This document shows, piece after piece, positions 12,663 through 21,370 of a stretch of DNA of 47,637 nt. Origin of the DNA: an uncultured delta proteobacterium (GTDB taxonomy: Bacteria; Desulfobacterota; WTBG01; CAIYCZ01; CAIRTM01); assembly GCA_903881505.1 (NCBI GenBank), contig CAIRTM010000060.1:1-47637 (forward strand). Direction: 5' to 3'. The translations under genes were made by a program, and so were the position numbers. Numbering within the stretch: position 1 is the stretch's first letter; every line of letters begins with the position of its first letter. Under the pieces are notes generated by a model. That model saw only the letters and a list, made by a program, of their open reading frames with translations, was not told the origin of the DNA and made no database searches.

Positions 12663-13700
12663 ATGACCTGGGACAGTGACAACCGGGAAAATCCCTGGCG
12701 GCGAAAGGACGCCACGCCTGATCCCGAGGAGGTTCTGCGGCGCTTCAAGAGCCTCCTGGGCGGCAGCGGCATGTCGCTGGGCGCTATTGTGGTTGCGGCG
12801 GCAGTCGTGTTGGGATTGTATTCATCCCTGTATATCATCCGGCCGGGCGAGGTGGGTGTTATCCAGCGTTTCGGTCGTTTCGTTACAATGGCTGAGGCTG
12901 GTCTGCATCTTAAAATCCCCTTCGGCATTGACCGGCTTACTAAGGTAGAGCGCGATAAGGTGCTTGAGGAGGAGTTCGGGCTTGCTTCTCCGGCGCTTGC
13001 CGGCCGCGGTCAGTTTATGCCGGCACCCGGCGGGCTGAGCGAGTCGCTGATGCTGACCGGTGATTTGAACTGCGCGATCGTTCCCTGGGTTGTCCAGTAC
13101 ACCCGGTCGGACCCGTACCGCTACCTGTTCAAGGTGCGAAATCCGCGCGAGACCCTGCGCTATCTTTCCGAAGCGATCATGAGCCGGGTGGTAGGCGACC
13201 GCAGCATCAATGAGGTGATAACCGAGCGCCTGATAAGCGATATTGCCAGCGAGGCAAAACGCGAACTGCAGAAGGCGCTTGACGAGGCCGAGACCGGCAT
13301 ACACGTGGTCAACCTTGCGCTGAAAAAGACAACTGTGCCCGAGCCGGTGCAGCCGTCTTTTAATGAGGTCAACCAGTCTCTGCAGGAAAAGGAAAAAATG
13401 ATTTACCAGGCACGCGAAGCCTATAACAAGGTTATACCCGAGGCGCGCGGAGAGGCCGAGCGTATGGTGCGGGACGCCGAGGGATACGCTCTGGAGCGGG
13501 TCAATCGGGCCAAGGGGGATGCCAACCGTTTCAGCGCGTTGCTGGAGGAGTACACCAAGGCACGCGATGTGACCAGGCGGCGGCTGTATCTGGAGGCAAT
13601 GGGGCAGGTTTTGCCGAACCTGGGGACAACGCATATCATCGATCCCGAGCAGAGGGGGCTGCTGCCGCTGCTGGATCTGACCGGGAAGAAAGGTCAGTAG
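12663..13700 (+). CDS. hflK: Membrane protease modulator HflK (SPFH/band 7)
   Basis: 345 residues from ATG 12663, with GAGGGTGAG upstream; an in-frame GTG at 12651 is the alternative. A charged N-terminus (DNRENPWRRKD) is typical of HflK. It precedes one membrane segment (about 38-59) and an SPFH domain beginning with the RPGEVGVIQRFGRFV region. A long coiled-coil tail (EKEKMIYQAREAYNKVIPEA onward) follows. HflK and HflC form a large cage around FtsH in the inner membrane and modulate its proteolysis. It is shorter than the E. coli protein. The hflC start follows two bases after the stop. Confidence 0.93.
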   Translation: MTWDSDNRENPWRRKDATPDPEEVLRRFKSLLGGSGMSLGAIVVAAAVVLGLYSSLYIIRPGEVGVIQRFGRFVTMAEAGLHLKIPFGIDRLTKVERDKVLEEEFGLASPALAGRGQFMPAPGGLSESLMLTGDLNCAIVPWVVQYTRSDPYRYLFKVRNPRETLRYLSEAIMSRVVGDRSINEVITERLISDIASEAKRELQKALDEAETGIHVVNLALKKTTVPEPVQPSFNEVNQSLQEKEKMIYQAREAYNKVIPEARGEAERMVRDAEGYALERVNRAKGDANRFSALLEEYTKARDVTRRRLYLEAMGQVLPNLGTTHIIDPEQRGLLPLLDLTGKKGQ

Positions 13701-13702
13701 CC

Positions 13703-14644
13703 ATGGGCAAAGTCGGTTCTGCTATCGGGTTGCTGGTACTTGTCGTTCTGGTTATATGTTCAAACTCTTTTTACACGGTTGACGAGACTAAACAGGCCAT
13801 TATTCTGCAGTTCGGCAAGCCAGTCGGCGTTGAAACGGACCCCGGCCTGAAACTAAAGATGCCTTTTATACAGAACGTGGAGTTTTTTCCCAGAAACCTG
13901 CTGGAGTGGGACGGAGATCCCGGTCAGATTACGACCCGCGACAAAACTTTTATCTTGATTGATTCGTTCGCCCGCTGGCGGATCATTGATCCGCTTACCT
14001 ATTACAAGACCGTCCGCAACGAAATTGCCGCCCGCGAGCGTCTCGGCGCGATTGTTGAGTCCGTTACCAATGATTTCATAACATCCAACAACCTGATCGA
14101 GGTGGTGCGCTCCTACAACCGGATCATGAAGGCAGAGGAACTGGTTTCGGAAGGCATGATTGAACAGACTGTGCAGCCTGCCGAAGTGAATTTGGGCAGA
14201 GAGCAGATGTCAAAGGCGATCCTTGAGCAGGTGCGCTCAAAGATGACTCCGTTTGGCATCGACGTTATCGATTTCCGGATAAAGCATGTCAACTATGTCG
14301 AGGACGTGCGCAAAAATGTTTACGAGCGCATGATCGCGGAGCGCAAGCAGATTTCTCAGCAGTTCCGTTCCGAGGGCATGGGCGAGAGCAAGCGCATTGA
14401 GGGCGAGCAGCAGAAGGAACTTCGGCGCATCAAGTCCGAGGCGTACCGCATGGTTGAGGAAATCAAGGGCAAGGCGGATGCCGAGGCCACGCGGATCTAC
14501 GCCGAGGCGTTCAACCGCGATCCCGAATTTTACTCGTTCATTACGACGCTTGACCTGTATAAAAAGTCCATGGATGATAAGACAAACATTATCATGACGA
14601 CAGACAGTGAGCTGTTCAGATACATGAAGGATTTTAATAACTGA
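13703..14644 (+). CDS. hflC: Membrane protease modulator HflC (SPFH/band 7)
   Basis: 313 residues, the usual HflC size. One N-terminal membrane segment (about 5-22) precedes the SPFH signature [18 protein letters not shown]. The conserved [15 protein letters not shown] and a coiled-coil region rich in E, K and R follow. It pairs with HflK in the FtsH-associated complex. The two-base gap after hflK implies translational coupling. A candidate terminator hairpin follows 30 bases after the stop. Confidence 0.94.
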   Translation: MGKVGSAIGLLVLVVLVICSNSFYTVDETKQAIILQFGKPVGVETDPGLKLKMPFIQNVEFFPRNLLEWDGDPGQITTRDKTFILIDSFARWRIIDPLTYYKTVRNEIAARERLGAIVESVTNDFITSNNLIEVVRSYNRIMKAEELVSEGMIEQTVQPAEVNLGREQMSKAILEQVRSKMTPFGIDVIDFRIKHVNYVEDVRKNVYERMIAERKQISQQFRSEGMGESKRIEGEQQKELRRIKSEAYRMVEEIKGKADAEATRIYAEAFNRDPEFYSFITTLDLYKKSMDDKTNIIMTTDSELFRYMKDFNN

Positions 14645-14673
14645 GGGCGCGCCTGCAATGGCTGCGCAGAGAA

Positions 14674-14696
14674 ACTGCCGCGAGCAGTGTTTTTTT
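14674..14696 (+). terminator. Candidate intrinsic terminator between hflC and rpmA
   Basis: ACTGC (14674-14678) and GCAGT (14684-14688) form a 5-bp stem with loop CGCGA, followed by GTTTTTTT. The T-run is good and the stem is short. If it works it separates hflKC from rpmA, leaving only about 30 bases for an rpmA promoter, so it may instead be leaky. Confidence 0.5.
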
Positions 14697-14726
14697 GATT
14701 TGAAAGGTGTATGGGAGGAAACAAAC

Positions 14727-14987
14727 ATGGCACATAAGAAAGCCGGTGGAAGTTCAAAAAACGGACGCGACAGCGCCGGACAGCGGCGCGGCGTGAAGCG
14801 CTTCGGCGGACAGACGGTTAAGGCCGGAAACATCCTGGTGCGGCAGCTGGGCACCACGATTCACCCCGGGGAAAACGTCGGCATGGGCAGGGACTTTACC
14901 CTGTTTGCAAAAATTGACGGTGTTGTCACCTTTGAGCGCTACGGTAAAACCCGTAAAAAAGTCAGCATCGCCCCTGTCGGCGCATAG
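14727..14987 (+). CDS. rpmA: 50S ribosomal protein L27
   Basis: 86 residues starting [16 protein letters not shown], the canonical L27 N-terminus that reaches the peptidyl-transferase centre; there is no cleavable N-terminal extension as in Firmicutes. The conserved [26 protein letters not shown] and G-V-V-x-F follow. ATG 14727 has a strong GGGAGGAA seven bases upstream; the frame is open to 14658 but that part is not L27-like. The usual partner rplU is not upstream, where hflC lies instead, and obgE is not downstream. Confidence 0.97.
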   Translation: MAHKKAGGSSKNGRDSAGQRRGVKRFGGQTVKAGNILVRQLGTTIHPGENVGMGRDFTLFAKIDGVVTFERYGKTRKKVSIAPVGA

Positions 14988-15001
14988 ACGGTATTCCTGC
15001 C

Positions 15002-16150
15002 GTGCCGACCCGCGAGATACGCAAGCAGCTTCTGGCAAAGGTTCACCGCGTGGTGATCAAGCTGGGAAGCTATGTGCTGACGACCCCGGCAGGCAGGCTG
15101 GATCGAAAGGTGTTCACCGATGTAGCGCAGACTGTTGTGCGGCTGCGCGCGCGCGGCATTGACTGTATCCTGGTGTCATCCGGGGCGATTGCCTCGGGCA
15201 TAGGCCGCCTGGGCTTAAAGGCACGGCCGCGGCACATTGAACAGGAGCAGGCCGCAGCCGCAATCGGTCAGATACGCCTGATGGGGCTCTACGACAGGCT
15301 GTTCACCAAATACAGCATGCCGGTGGCGCAGATTCTGCTCACCCATGGAGATGTGCGCGACCGAAGGCGGTTTTTGAGCGCGCGCCAGACGCTCAACAGC
15401 GTTCTGACATACGGGGCGGTGCCGATCATTAATGAAAACGATACAACCGTTGTCGACGAAATCAGGTTTGGCGATAACGATTACCTTTCCTCGCTTGTGA
15501 CCAATCTTGCACAGGCTGACCTGCTGGTTATTTTGACCGATATCGACGGTTTTTATGACAGCGATCCACGGGTTAACCCTGAAGCGCGCTTAATCGGCCT
15601 TCTCGACGATATTAATGAAGATATTGAAAAATGCGCGTGCGGCCCAGCGGGCAAGGTCGGCCGTGGCGGCATGGCAACCAAACTCAAGGCCGCCAAGACT
15701 GCCGCGAGTTTCGGCATACCGACCGTCATTGCCAACGGGAAAAAGCCGGGCACACTGCGGGCTGTTTTTGATGGTGAGCCGGTTGGTACGCTGATTCTTC
15801 CTAAAAAAAACAAGCTGACCGGCAGAAAACACTGGATTGCCTATACGCTCAAGCCGCAGGGGGCGCTTGTGCTTGATGACGGCGCCCGGGATGCCCTTGA
15901 ACAGCGGCTGCGCAGTCTGCTGCCAAGCGGTATCGTGTCGGTGGAGGGTGATTTTGACGCCGGTGAATGTGTGAGTTGCCGGGACGGTTCCGGACGCGAA
16001 TTCGCCCGTGGGTTGACCGCCTACAGTTCCGAGGCTGTTAATAAAATCAAGGGCCTTAAAACCGAGCAGATCAGCACCGCGCTTGGCCGCCCTGTCAATC
16101 GCGAGGTGATTCATCGTGATGATCTGGTTGTTTTCTCAGCGTTGAAATAG
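15002..16150 (+). CDS. proB: Glutamate 5-kinase
   Basis: 382 residues. ProB phosphorylates glutamate in the first step of proline synthesis. The amino-acid-kinase fold shows VIKLGSYVLT, SSGAIASGIGRLG, PIINENDT, RFGDNDYLSSLV and ILTDIDGFYDSDPR. A C-terminal PUA domain (from about 280) is present. The start appears to be GTG 15002, 14 bases after rpmA, without a clear ribosome site, so coupling to rpmA translation is possible. In many genomes obgE lies between rpmA and proB, and here it does not. proA and proC are about 19 kb away. Confidence 0.95.
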   Translation: MPTREIRKQLLAKVHRVVIKLGSYVLTTPAGRLDRKVFTDVAQTVVRLRARGIDCILVSSGAIASGIGRLGLKARPRHIEQEQAAAAIGQIRLMGLYDRLFTKYSMPVAQILLTHGDVRDRRRFLSARQTLNSVLTYGAVPIINENDTTVVDEIRFGDNDYLSSLVTNLAQADLLVILTDIDGFYDSDPRVNPEARLIGLLDDINEDIEKCACGPAGKVGRGGMATKLKAAKTAASFGIPTVIANGKKPGTLRAVFDGEPVGTLILPKKNKLTGRKHWIAYTLKPQGALVLDDGARDALEQRLRSLLPSGIVSVEGDFDAGECVSCRDGSGREFARGLTAYSSEAVNKIKGLKTEQISTALGRPVNREVIHRDDLVVFSALK

Positions 16151-16155
16151 AAACC

Positions 16156-16815
16156 GTGAAAACTGAAACTGGTGCCCGTCAGAGGATCGGCCTGTTCGGC
16201 GGAACGTTTAACCCCGTTCATATCGGACATTTGCGCTGCGCAGAGGAAATCCGCGAGCAGTTTGCGCTGCACCGCGTCGTATTTGTGCCGTCGTTCATGC
16301 CGCCGCACAAAAAGGAACCGGGCGTTGAGCCGCAGCACCGCTGCGCCATGGCGCGTCTGGCAATCGCCGGCAACCCCTGCTTTGAGCTGTCCGACATCGA
16401 ACTTCAGCGAGAGGGCAATTCCTATTCCTGCGACACCATCAGTCATTTCCGCAGGGAATCAGCCCCGGGCAGCGAGCTTTTTTTCATTATCGGCAGCGAC
16501 GCCTTCAGCGAGGTGCATACCTGGCGGAGATATCCTGAATTCTTCGAGCACTGCGGCTTCATTGTGATGAGCCGCGCCGGATCATGCGCTGCCCCGCCGC
16601 TTAATCTGCCCGGCAGCGCAGCCCGGATATTCACGCGCCTGGATGAAGATACCTATGAGCATCAATGCGGCACCAGGATTTTTTTTGCCCGGGTAAGCGC
16701 GCTTGAAATATCATCAACCGATATACGCGCACGGGCTGCCTGCGGCCGGACGATATCCTATCTTGTCACGCCGTCCGTTGAGCGCTATATTCGTGAAAAA
16801 GGCCTGTACAGGTAA
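16156..16815 (+). CDS. nadD: Nicotinate-nucleotide adenylyltransferase
   Basis: 219 residues from GTG 16156. NadD makes deamido-NAD from nicotinate mononucleotide and ATP. The nucleotidyltransferase motif GGTFNPVHIGH (15-25) is intact, FVPSFMPPHKK binds substrate, and the C-terminal ISSTDIRAR motif is present. It starts five bases after proB and is followed by rsfS, the common proB-nadD-rsfS order. Confidence 0.96.
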   Translation: MKTETGARQRIGLFGGTFNPVHIGHLRCAEEIREQFALHRVVFVPSFMPPHKKEPGVEPQHRCAMARLAIAGNPCFELSDIELQREGNSYSCDTISHFRRESAPGSELFFIIGSDAFSEVHTWRRYPEFFEHCGFIVMSRAGSCAAPPLNLPGSAARIFTRLDEDTYEHQCGTRIFFARVSALEISSTDIRARAACGRTISYLVTPSVERYIREKGLYR

Positions 16816-16836
16816 CCGTCATAGAGGAGGACCCGC

Positions 16837-17187
16837 TTGAATTCTCTTGAAAAGTCCGAAGCCTGCGCCCGGCTTGCGCTGGAGCACAAGGCCCTTGATG
16901 TGGTGATTCTTGAACTCATCGGGACGACATCGCTGACGGATTATTTCCTGGTGTGCGGCGGCACGTCGGAGCGGCACACACAGGCCATGGCCGATCATAT
17001 CGAGTACAGCCTCAAGCAGCGCGGCATCGTAGCGCGCGGTGTCGAGGGCCGCACCAGGGGACGATGGATTTTGATGGATTACGGGGACGTGATCGTGCAT
17101 ATTTTTCAGGAGGCTGAGCGGGCATTCTATGATCTTGAAGCGCTCTGGGCTGACTGCCCCCGCATTCCGGTCACTGACGCTCCCTGA
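16837..17187 (+). CDS. rsfS: Ribosome silencing factor RsfS (YbeB/DUF143)
   Basis: 116 residues. RsfS binds ribosomal protein L14 and blocks subunit joining under starvation. Family marks are ALDVVILELIGTTSLTDYFLV, a histidine-containing turn, EGRTRGRWILMDYGDVIVHIF and FYDLEALW. The start is TTG 16837, chosen because GAGGAGG (16824-16830) sits six bases before it and the protein then has its normal N-terminal helix. Its 3' end overlaps the probable comF start by 59 bases. Confidence 0.95.
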   Translation: MNSLEKSEACARLALEHKALDVVILELIGTTSLTDYFLVCGGTSERHTQAMADHIEYSLKQRGIVARGVEGRTRGRWILMDYGDVIVHIFQEAERAFYDLEALWADCPRIPVTDAP

Positions 17188-17956
17188 CAGCATCGGACGG
17201 CTGCTTCGCAGCGCGACGTACCTCTTTGCGCAGGTGTTTGATGTGATGCTGCCGCGCGTCTGCATGCTGTGCGGTGACCCGCTGCCGGGCCCCGGGGCCC
17301 TGTGCCGTGATTGTTACGGGCGTTTTGAGACTATCCCGGGACCGGTATGTACCTGCTGCGGAGCTGTTTTCCCTTCTCCGCAGGGCAGTGACCATCTGTG
17401 CGGTGAATGCATCGCACGGCCTGCGCATTATGACTGTGCCCGCTCCGCGGGCGTATATGCCGGTGAGCTGCGCCGGGCGATACAGCAGTTTAAGTTCAGA
17501 CGCGGCAGCATGCTTGCCGGCCCTCTTGCGGAGTTTGCCGCGAATCTGACCGGGCTCGGCCGGAATGGCCGCTATGACGCGCTTGTGCCGGTGCCGCTGC
17601 ACACGCAGCGCCTGCGCAGCAGGGGCTATAACCAGTCGCTACTGCTGGCGCAGGGCCTGGGTCGGCTGTGGAGCGTTCCGGTTGAGCGGGACTTTCTGCT
17701 TCGCATCTCCTGGCGGGTGCCGCAGGCCAGCCTGAGCAGGCAGCAGCGGCGCAGGGCCGTGGCGGGGGCCTTTGCGTGCCGCGACCGCCGTCATGCAGGT
17801 GCCCGTCTGCTGCTCGTTGACGATGTCTTTACCAGCGGTGCGACGGTGAATGAATGTGCCCGCACACTGAAACGCTGCGGCGCTGCCGCGGTCGATGTGC
17901 TGACGGTTGCGCGAACCTTGAAGGATCATCCTGAATGTCAGTTATTGAGCGCTTGA
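17129..17956 (+). CDS. comF: ComF-family phosphoribosyltransferase-like protein
   Basis: Up to 275 residues. An N-terminal zinc-ribbon region carries CMLCG, CRDC, CTCC and CGEC pairs. The PRTase domain follows, with the PRPP-binding loop LLLVDDVFTSGATVNEC near residue 230. ComF proteins are linked to DNA uptake in competent bacteria, but the family is widespread and the exact reaction is not known. The start is uncertain: ATG 17129 overlaps rsfS. Later in-frame starts at 17234 (GTG) and 17246 (ATG) would remove the helix that normally precedes the zinc ribbon. The 3' end overlaps the next gene by 22 bases. Confidence 0.88.
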   Translation: MILKRSGLTAPAFRSLTLPDSIGRLLRSATYLFAQVFDVMLPRVCMLCGDPLPGPGALCRDCYGRFETIPGPVCTCCGAVFPSPQGSDHLCGECIARPAHYDCARSAGVYAGELRRAIQQFKFRRGSMLAGPLAEFAANLTGLGRNGRYDALVPVPLHTQRLRSRGYNQSLLLAQGLGRLWSVPVERDFLLRISWRVPQASLSRQQRRRAVAGAFACRDRRHAGARLLLVDDVFTSGATVNECARTLKRCGAAAVDVLTVARTLKDHPECQLLSA

Positions 17957-18912
17957 CAGCAGCAGTTGAAAATGAAATGGAGCAGGTTGAAAAGCTGCTG
18001 TTCAGTACGGTTGCCAGCGAGGTCGAGGTACTTCGCTCCATCTGCGCCCACATCCTCGGCAGCGGCGGAAAGCGCCTGCGGCCTCTGCTGTTGCTCATCT
18101 CGGCGCGCGTGTGCGACTATCAGGGCCGTGCTCAGATTCCGATTGCGTGCGCCCTTGAGTACCTGCATACCGCCACATTGCTGCATGATGACGTTATCGA
18201 TCATGCCGATATCCGGCGGGGAGCGTCGGCGGCCCATGTGCTGTGGGGTAATCAGGCTACGATTCTGGCGGGGGACTATCTGTTCGCCAAGGCCCTGTGG
18301 CTGGCCGGTTCGGCAGAGGACCTGCGGGTGATACGGGTGTTGGCCGACATTTCAACCTGCCTGTCCGAGGCTGAGCTCTTTCAAATCGCTCGCTGCGGTG
18401 ATTTGAGCCTTTCAGAGCAGGATTACTTCCATATCATCCGCAATAAAACCGCGAGCCTGATCGGTGGCGCGGCCGTGCTTGGCGGCATGGTCAGTAATGC
18501 CTCCCCCGAAGAGCTCAACGCGCTGCACGCCTACGGCATGAGCCTGGGCATGGCCTTCCAGATTGTTGATGATGTGCTGGATTACCGTTCCAACCAGCAG
18601 GAGTTCGGCAAAACCATCGGCAAGGATATTTGCGAGGGCAGCCTGACGCTGCCGGTCATTCACGCGCTTGCAAGCTGCGCTTCCGGCGAGCGTGAGCGCC
18701 TCTGCACGCTGCTGCAGGACAGCTCCCTGCGCACCCGGCATCTGGATGAGATTCTTGCGATCGTTGACCGCTGCGGCGGCACGCGCCATGCGCTGGACGC
18801 TGCCGATCGTTTTGCGCGCGAGGCAATTGATGCGCTCGGCGTTTTTGCCGGACGTCAGCACGCCGGGCTTCTGGCCGAGCTGGCGCGGTATGTCGTGCGG
18901 CGCCGTTCGTAG
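17935..18912 (+). CDS. Trans-polyprenyl diphosphate synthase (octaprenyl/heptaprenyl type)
   Basis: 325 residues from ATG 17935, overlapping comF and preceded by AAGGA. Both aspartate-rich motifs are present: DDVID (85-89) within LLHDDVIDHADIRRG, and DDVLD (212-216). The substrate-binding GSGGKRLRP (42-50) is also there. Long-chain members make quinone side chains. Product length cannot be read reliably, but bulky aromatic residues are absent just before the first motif (ALEYLHTATL), which favours a long-chain product. It ends the + strand run that began with rpmA. Confidence 0.9.
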   Translation: MSVIERLTAAVENEMEQVEKLLFSTVASEVEVLRSICAHILGSGGKRLRPLLLLISARVCDYQGRAQIPIACALEYLHTATLLHDDVIDHADIRRGASAAHVLWGNQATILAGDYLFAKALWLAGSAEDLRVIRVLADISTCLSEAELFQIARCGDLSLSEQDYFHIIRNKTASLIGGAAVLGGMVSNASPEELNALHAYGMSLGMAFQIVDDVLDYRSNQQEFGKTIGKDICEGSLTLPVIHALASCASGERERLCTLLQDSSLRTRHLDEILAIVDRCGGTRHALDAADRFAREAIDALGVFAGRQHAGLLAELARYVVRRRS

Positions 18913-18928
18913 CGCGTAAGGACTGCCG

Positions 18929-19297
18929 TTACTGGATCCGCACCTTGCGCTCAATGCTGAACGGCAGGTAGTAGGTGTAGCCGCCCGGAAAGGCAAGTTC
19001 TGTCTCCCAGTACAGATTGACGGTAAGAAACTGATCCCGCAGCTCAATCTCGATATCTTCATCATAGAGCTCGATGTTGTGCTCCTCCGCTTTTTGCAGG
19101 ATTTCAAGGCGTATATTTTCCGGTGATGGCGCGCCATGGGTGTTCCAGTACCCGAGGCTTGTGTTGACGGCCTCTCGGAATCCTGCGGCATCCCAGGACG
19201 CATATCCCCATTTGAATCCGGCATAGATGCCGGCAGCCACAATGGCAATAATAACGATTAAAATGAATTTGGATTCGCCTTGCGTACTTTTCAGCAT
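18929..19297 (-). CDS. Small single-pass membrane protein, function unknown
   Basis: 122 residues read from 19297 down. A short polar N-terminus (MLKSTQGESK) precedes one membrane helix (about 11-30). A soluble domain of about 90 residues follows, rich in acidic residues and ending in alternating beta-like stretches (QFLTVNLYWETELAFPGGY). No catalytic motif is visible. Size and layout recall DUF4845-like proteins, but I do not claim that family. It converges with the polyprenyl synthase gene, 16 bases away. Confidence 0.7.
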   Translation of the reverse strand: MLKSTQGESKFILIVIIAIVAAGIYAGFKWGYASWDAAGFREAVNTSLGYWNTHGAPSPENIRLEILQKAEEHNIELYDEDIEIELRDQFLTVNLYWETELAFPGGYTYYLPFSIERKVRIQ

Positions 19298-19436
19298 GTC
19301 GATGCCCCCTGCGAAGGATTACATGTTGTTCGATTGAGCATTTTTTTACTATGAGCCATTCATGGCCATGCCTGCCGTGTCATCTCAAGCGCTTTGACTG
19401 TGCGCAGGCCAGGGCACTGGGAAAATACTGACGGAC

Positions 19437-19521
19437 TGTCATTTTCGGGCGCAGCGGGAATTCCTGCGGCTGCTCTGGTTTTGTTTAAGATTTCCCCGGC
19501 GCTTCGCTTGCTCGAAATGGC
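19437..19521. repeat. Degenerate inverted-repeat (REP/MITE-like) element
   Basis: The left arm begins TGTCATTTTCGGGCGCAGCG (19437) and continues GGAATTC. The right arm runs from AAGATTTCCCC (19487) to CGAAATGGCA (19521). The reverse complement of the right arm begins TGCCATTTCGAGCAAGCG, so the arms share TG-CATTT-CG-GC and G-AGCG with mismatches and a small insertion. It lies between two minus-strand genes. The pattern is reminiscent of extragenic palindromes seen in many genomes. Confidence 0.5.
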
Positions 19522-19549
19522 AATCTGGCTGCGTTAGCATGGCAATGCT

Positions 19550-19999
19550 TTAAAATAACCGCCGGCTGTCAAGCAGAAACGTAACAGGCCCGTCGTTTGC
19601 CAGATTAACATCCATCATCTCGCGGAACGACCCGGTGTGAACAGCCAGGCCCTCCGAGCGCAGCCTCCCAACAAAACGTTCATACCAGAAGCGTGCCTGC
19701 TCAGGCCGGGCGGCATCGGCAAACGATGGCCGGCGCCCCTTGCGGCAGTCGCCGTAGAGGGTGAACTGGGATACAACCAGCACGCTGCCGGCGACATCCT
19801 GCAGGCACAGGTTCATTTTACCGGATTGATCCTCGAAAGCGCGCAGGCCGGCGATCTTGGAAGTCAGATACAGCATATCCTGCTCAGTATCATCTGCTGC
19901 AATGCCGAGGAACACCAGCAGCCCGCGGCCGATGGCACCGGTAACGCATCCCTGAACGCTGACCGAGGCCTGATGCACACGCTGCAGCACTGCCCGCAT
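19550..19999 (-). CDS. dtd: D-aminoacyl-tRNA deacylase
   Basis: 149 residues, the normal length. Dtd cleaves D-amino acids and glycine from mischarged tRNAs. The N-terminus [15 protein letters not shown] is characteristic. The catalytic motifs SQFTLYGD and NDGPVTF (with the cross-subunit Gly-cisPro) are intact. It starts at 19999 and is divergent from dapB. Confidence 0.97.
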   Translation of the reverse strand: MRAVLQRVHQASVSVQGCVTGAIGRGLLVFLGIAADDTEQDMLYLTSKIAGLRAFEDQSGKMNLCLQDVAGSVLVVSQFTLYGDCRKGRRPSFADAARPEQARFWYERFVGRLRSEGLAVHTGSFREMMDVNLANDGPVTFLLDSRRLF

Positions 20000-20030
20000 G
20001 ATTCTCTCCGGTGCAGTCCCATGCGCGCTG

Positions 20031-20059
20031 TTGACATGGGTGCGGTTTAAAGATATAAG
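20031..20059 (+). promoter_or_regulatory. Sigma-70-type promoter for dapB
   Basis: TTGACA (20031-20036), a 17-base spacer and TATAAG (20054-20059) stand about 130 bases before dapB in the divergent dtd/dapB gap. The -35 box and spacing are consensus and the -10 box has one mismatch. Confidence 0.6.
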
Positions 20060-20187
20060 GAATAACCACGCCTATTAAGGCAAATTTTTTTGATTATGTA
20101 AAGTGGGCAATTTTCCGTTTTTCAATTTCGTCCGGCCGGCCGCGAAACAGTCCGCACACGGCCGGGCTTGCACGACAGGAGCAGGTC

Positions 20188-21000
20188 ATGGAAGAAACAC
20201 TCGCGTGTGCGGTGGTGGGCGCAACCGGACGCATGGGGCAGCATGTCTGCCGGCTGCTGAGCCGGGCTGATGACTGCATGATCGCCGGTGCAACTGAACT
20301 GCCGGGCAGCACTCACATCGGCCGTTCTCTTGCCGAGGTTATCGGTCTTCCGGGAGAACAGGCCCCGGTAGCCGCATGCCTTGAGGATCTGCCGGTCCCG
20401 TTTGACGTGATTATCGATTTTACATTTCCCGAAGTTTCGATGCTGACGGTTGAGTTTGCGCGCTCGCGCGGTGTGCGGGCCGTAATCGGCACGACCGGTT
20501 TCAGCCCTGAGCAGATGCGCCATATCCGCGAATCGGCGCGCGATTTTGCCTGTGTGTGCGCACCCAACATGAGCATGGGCGTCAACACCCTTTTCAAACT
20601 CGTCCGGGATGTGGCGCTTATCCTGCGCGAGGGCTATGACGGCGAGGTGCTGGAGATTCATCACCGCCAGAAAAAGGACGCTCCCAGCGGAACCGCAGTG
20701 CGCATAGGACAGATCCTGGCCGAAGCCTGGGGCCGCGACTATCAGCAGGCGGCCGTGTTTGAGCGCAGCGGCATTACCGGCGGGCGGACCCGGGATGAAA
20801 TCGGCATGCAGACTCTGCGGGCCGGCGATGTGGTCGGAGAGCACACTGTGCTGTTCGGCGGAACCGGTGAGCGCCTTGAGCTTATCCACCGCGCCCAGAG
20901 CCGAGACTGCTTTGCGCAGGGGGCCCTGCAGGCGGCCCGCTGGCTGAGAACCAGAAGCGCAGGGCTTTATGATATGCAGGACGTACTGGGGCTGCGCTGA
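20188..21000 (+). CDS. dapB: 4-hydroxy-tetrahydrodipicolinate reductase
   Basis: 270 residues. DapB performs the NAD(P)H-dependent reduction in lysine and diaminopimelate synthesis. The nucleotide-binding VVGATGRMG, IDFTFPE, IGTTGFS, APNMSMGVN, the catalytic EIHHRQKKDAPSGTA (His and Lys) and GEHTVLFGGTGERLEL are all present. ATG 20188 has AGGAG about 10 bases upstream. The neighbouring dapA is not in the window. Confidence 0.96.
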   Translation: MEETLACAVVGATGRMGQHVCRLLSRADDCMIAGATELPGSTHIGRSLAEVIGLPGEQAPVAACLEDLPVPFDVIIDFTFPEVSMLTVEFARSRGVRAVIGTTGFSPEQMRHIRESARDFACVCAPNMSMGVNTLFKLVRDVALILREGYDGEVLEIHHRQKKDAPSGTAVRIGQILAEAWGRDYQQAAVFERSGITGGRTRDEIGMQTLRAGDVVGEHTVLFGGTGERLELIHRAQSRDCFAQGALQAARWLRTRSAGLYDMQDVLGLR

Positions 21001-21029
21001 CCGGGCCGCAGGACACGACAGGAGCCGCA

Positions 21030-21308
21030 ATGGCATTTTTGATCCGGGTTGCGCTGGCGGTGCTGGCGCTGTATCTGCTTTGGAGAGTCTGCGGTCGCCT
21101 GCTGCGGTCTCCGGGTGTGAACGGGGGCGGCCGTCCGGTCGATCCCGGGTCGCGGTCGGTTGATGAACTGGTACAGGATCCGTTCTGCAAACTGTATGTG
21201 CCCCGCCGCGAGGCGGTTGTCCTCAGGGAAGGCGGAGCAGACGTATTTTTTTGCAGTGCTGCATGCCGTGATAGCTATGTGCAGCGCGGCGGTCGGCATG
21301 CGGAATGA
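21030..21308 (+). CDS. Small membrane-anchored metal-binding-type protein (PP0621/YHS-like)
   Basis: 92 residues. One N-terminal membrane helix (about 3-19) and a Gly/Arg/Pro-rich linker precede a short treble-clef-like module. That module has C53 in DPFCKLYVP, and C75 and C79 in FFCSAACRDSY. This resembles the PP0621/YHS (TRASH) group, whose function is not established; metal binding is inferred from the cysteines. It starts 29 bases after dapB and ends 62 bases before the sigma factor gene, so the three are probably co-transcribed. Confidence 0.75.
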   Translation: MAFLIRVALAVLALYLLWRVCGRLLRSPGVNGGGRPVDPGSRSVDELVQDPFCKLYVPRREAVVLREGGADVFFCSAACRDSYVQRGGRHAE

Positions 21309-21370
21309 TTACGGCCGGATGCGTCATCAGGGTGCATCAGCCGGCTTGAAGCGAACCACCGGACGATCCT

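Noticed and set aside
14658-14726. An upstream start that would give L27 a 23-residue leader
   Set aside because: The leader crosses a terminator-like hairpin and T-run, while ATG 14727 has a strong ribosome site and the canonical MAHKK start.
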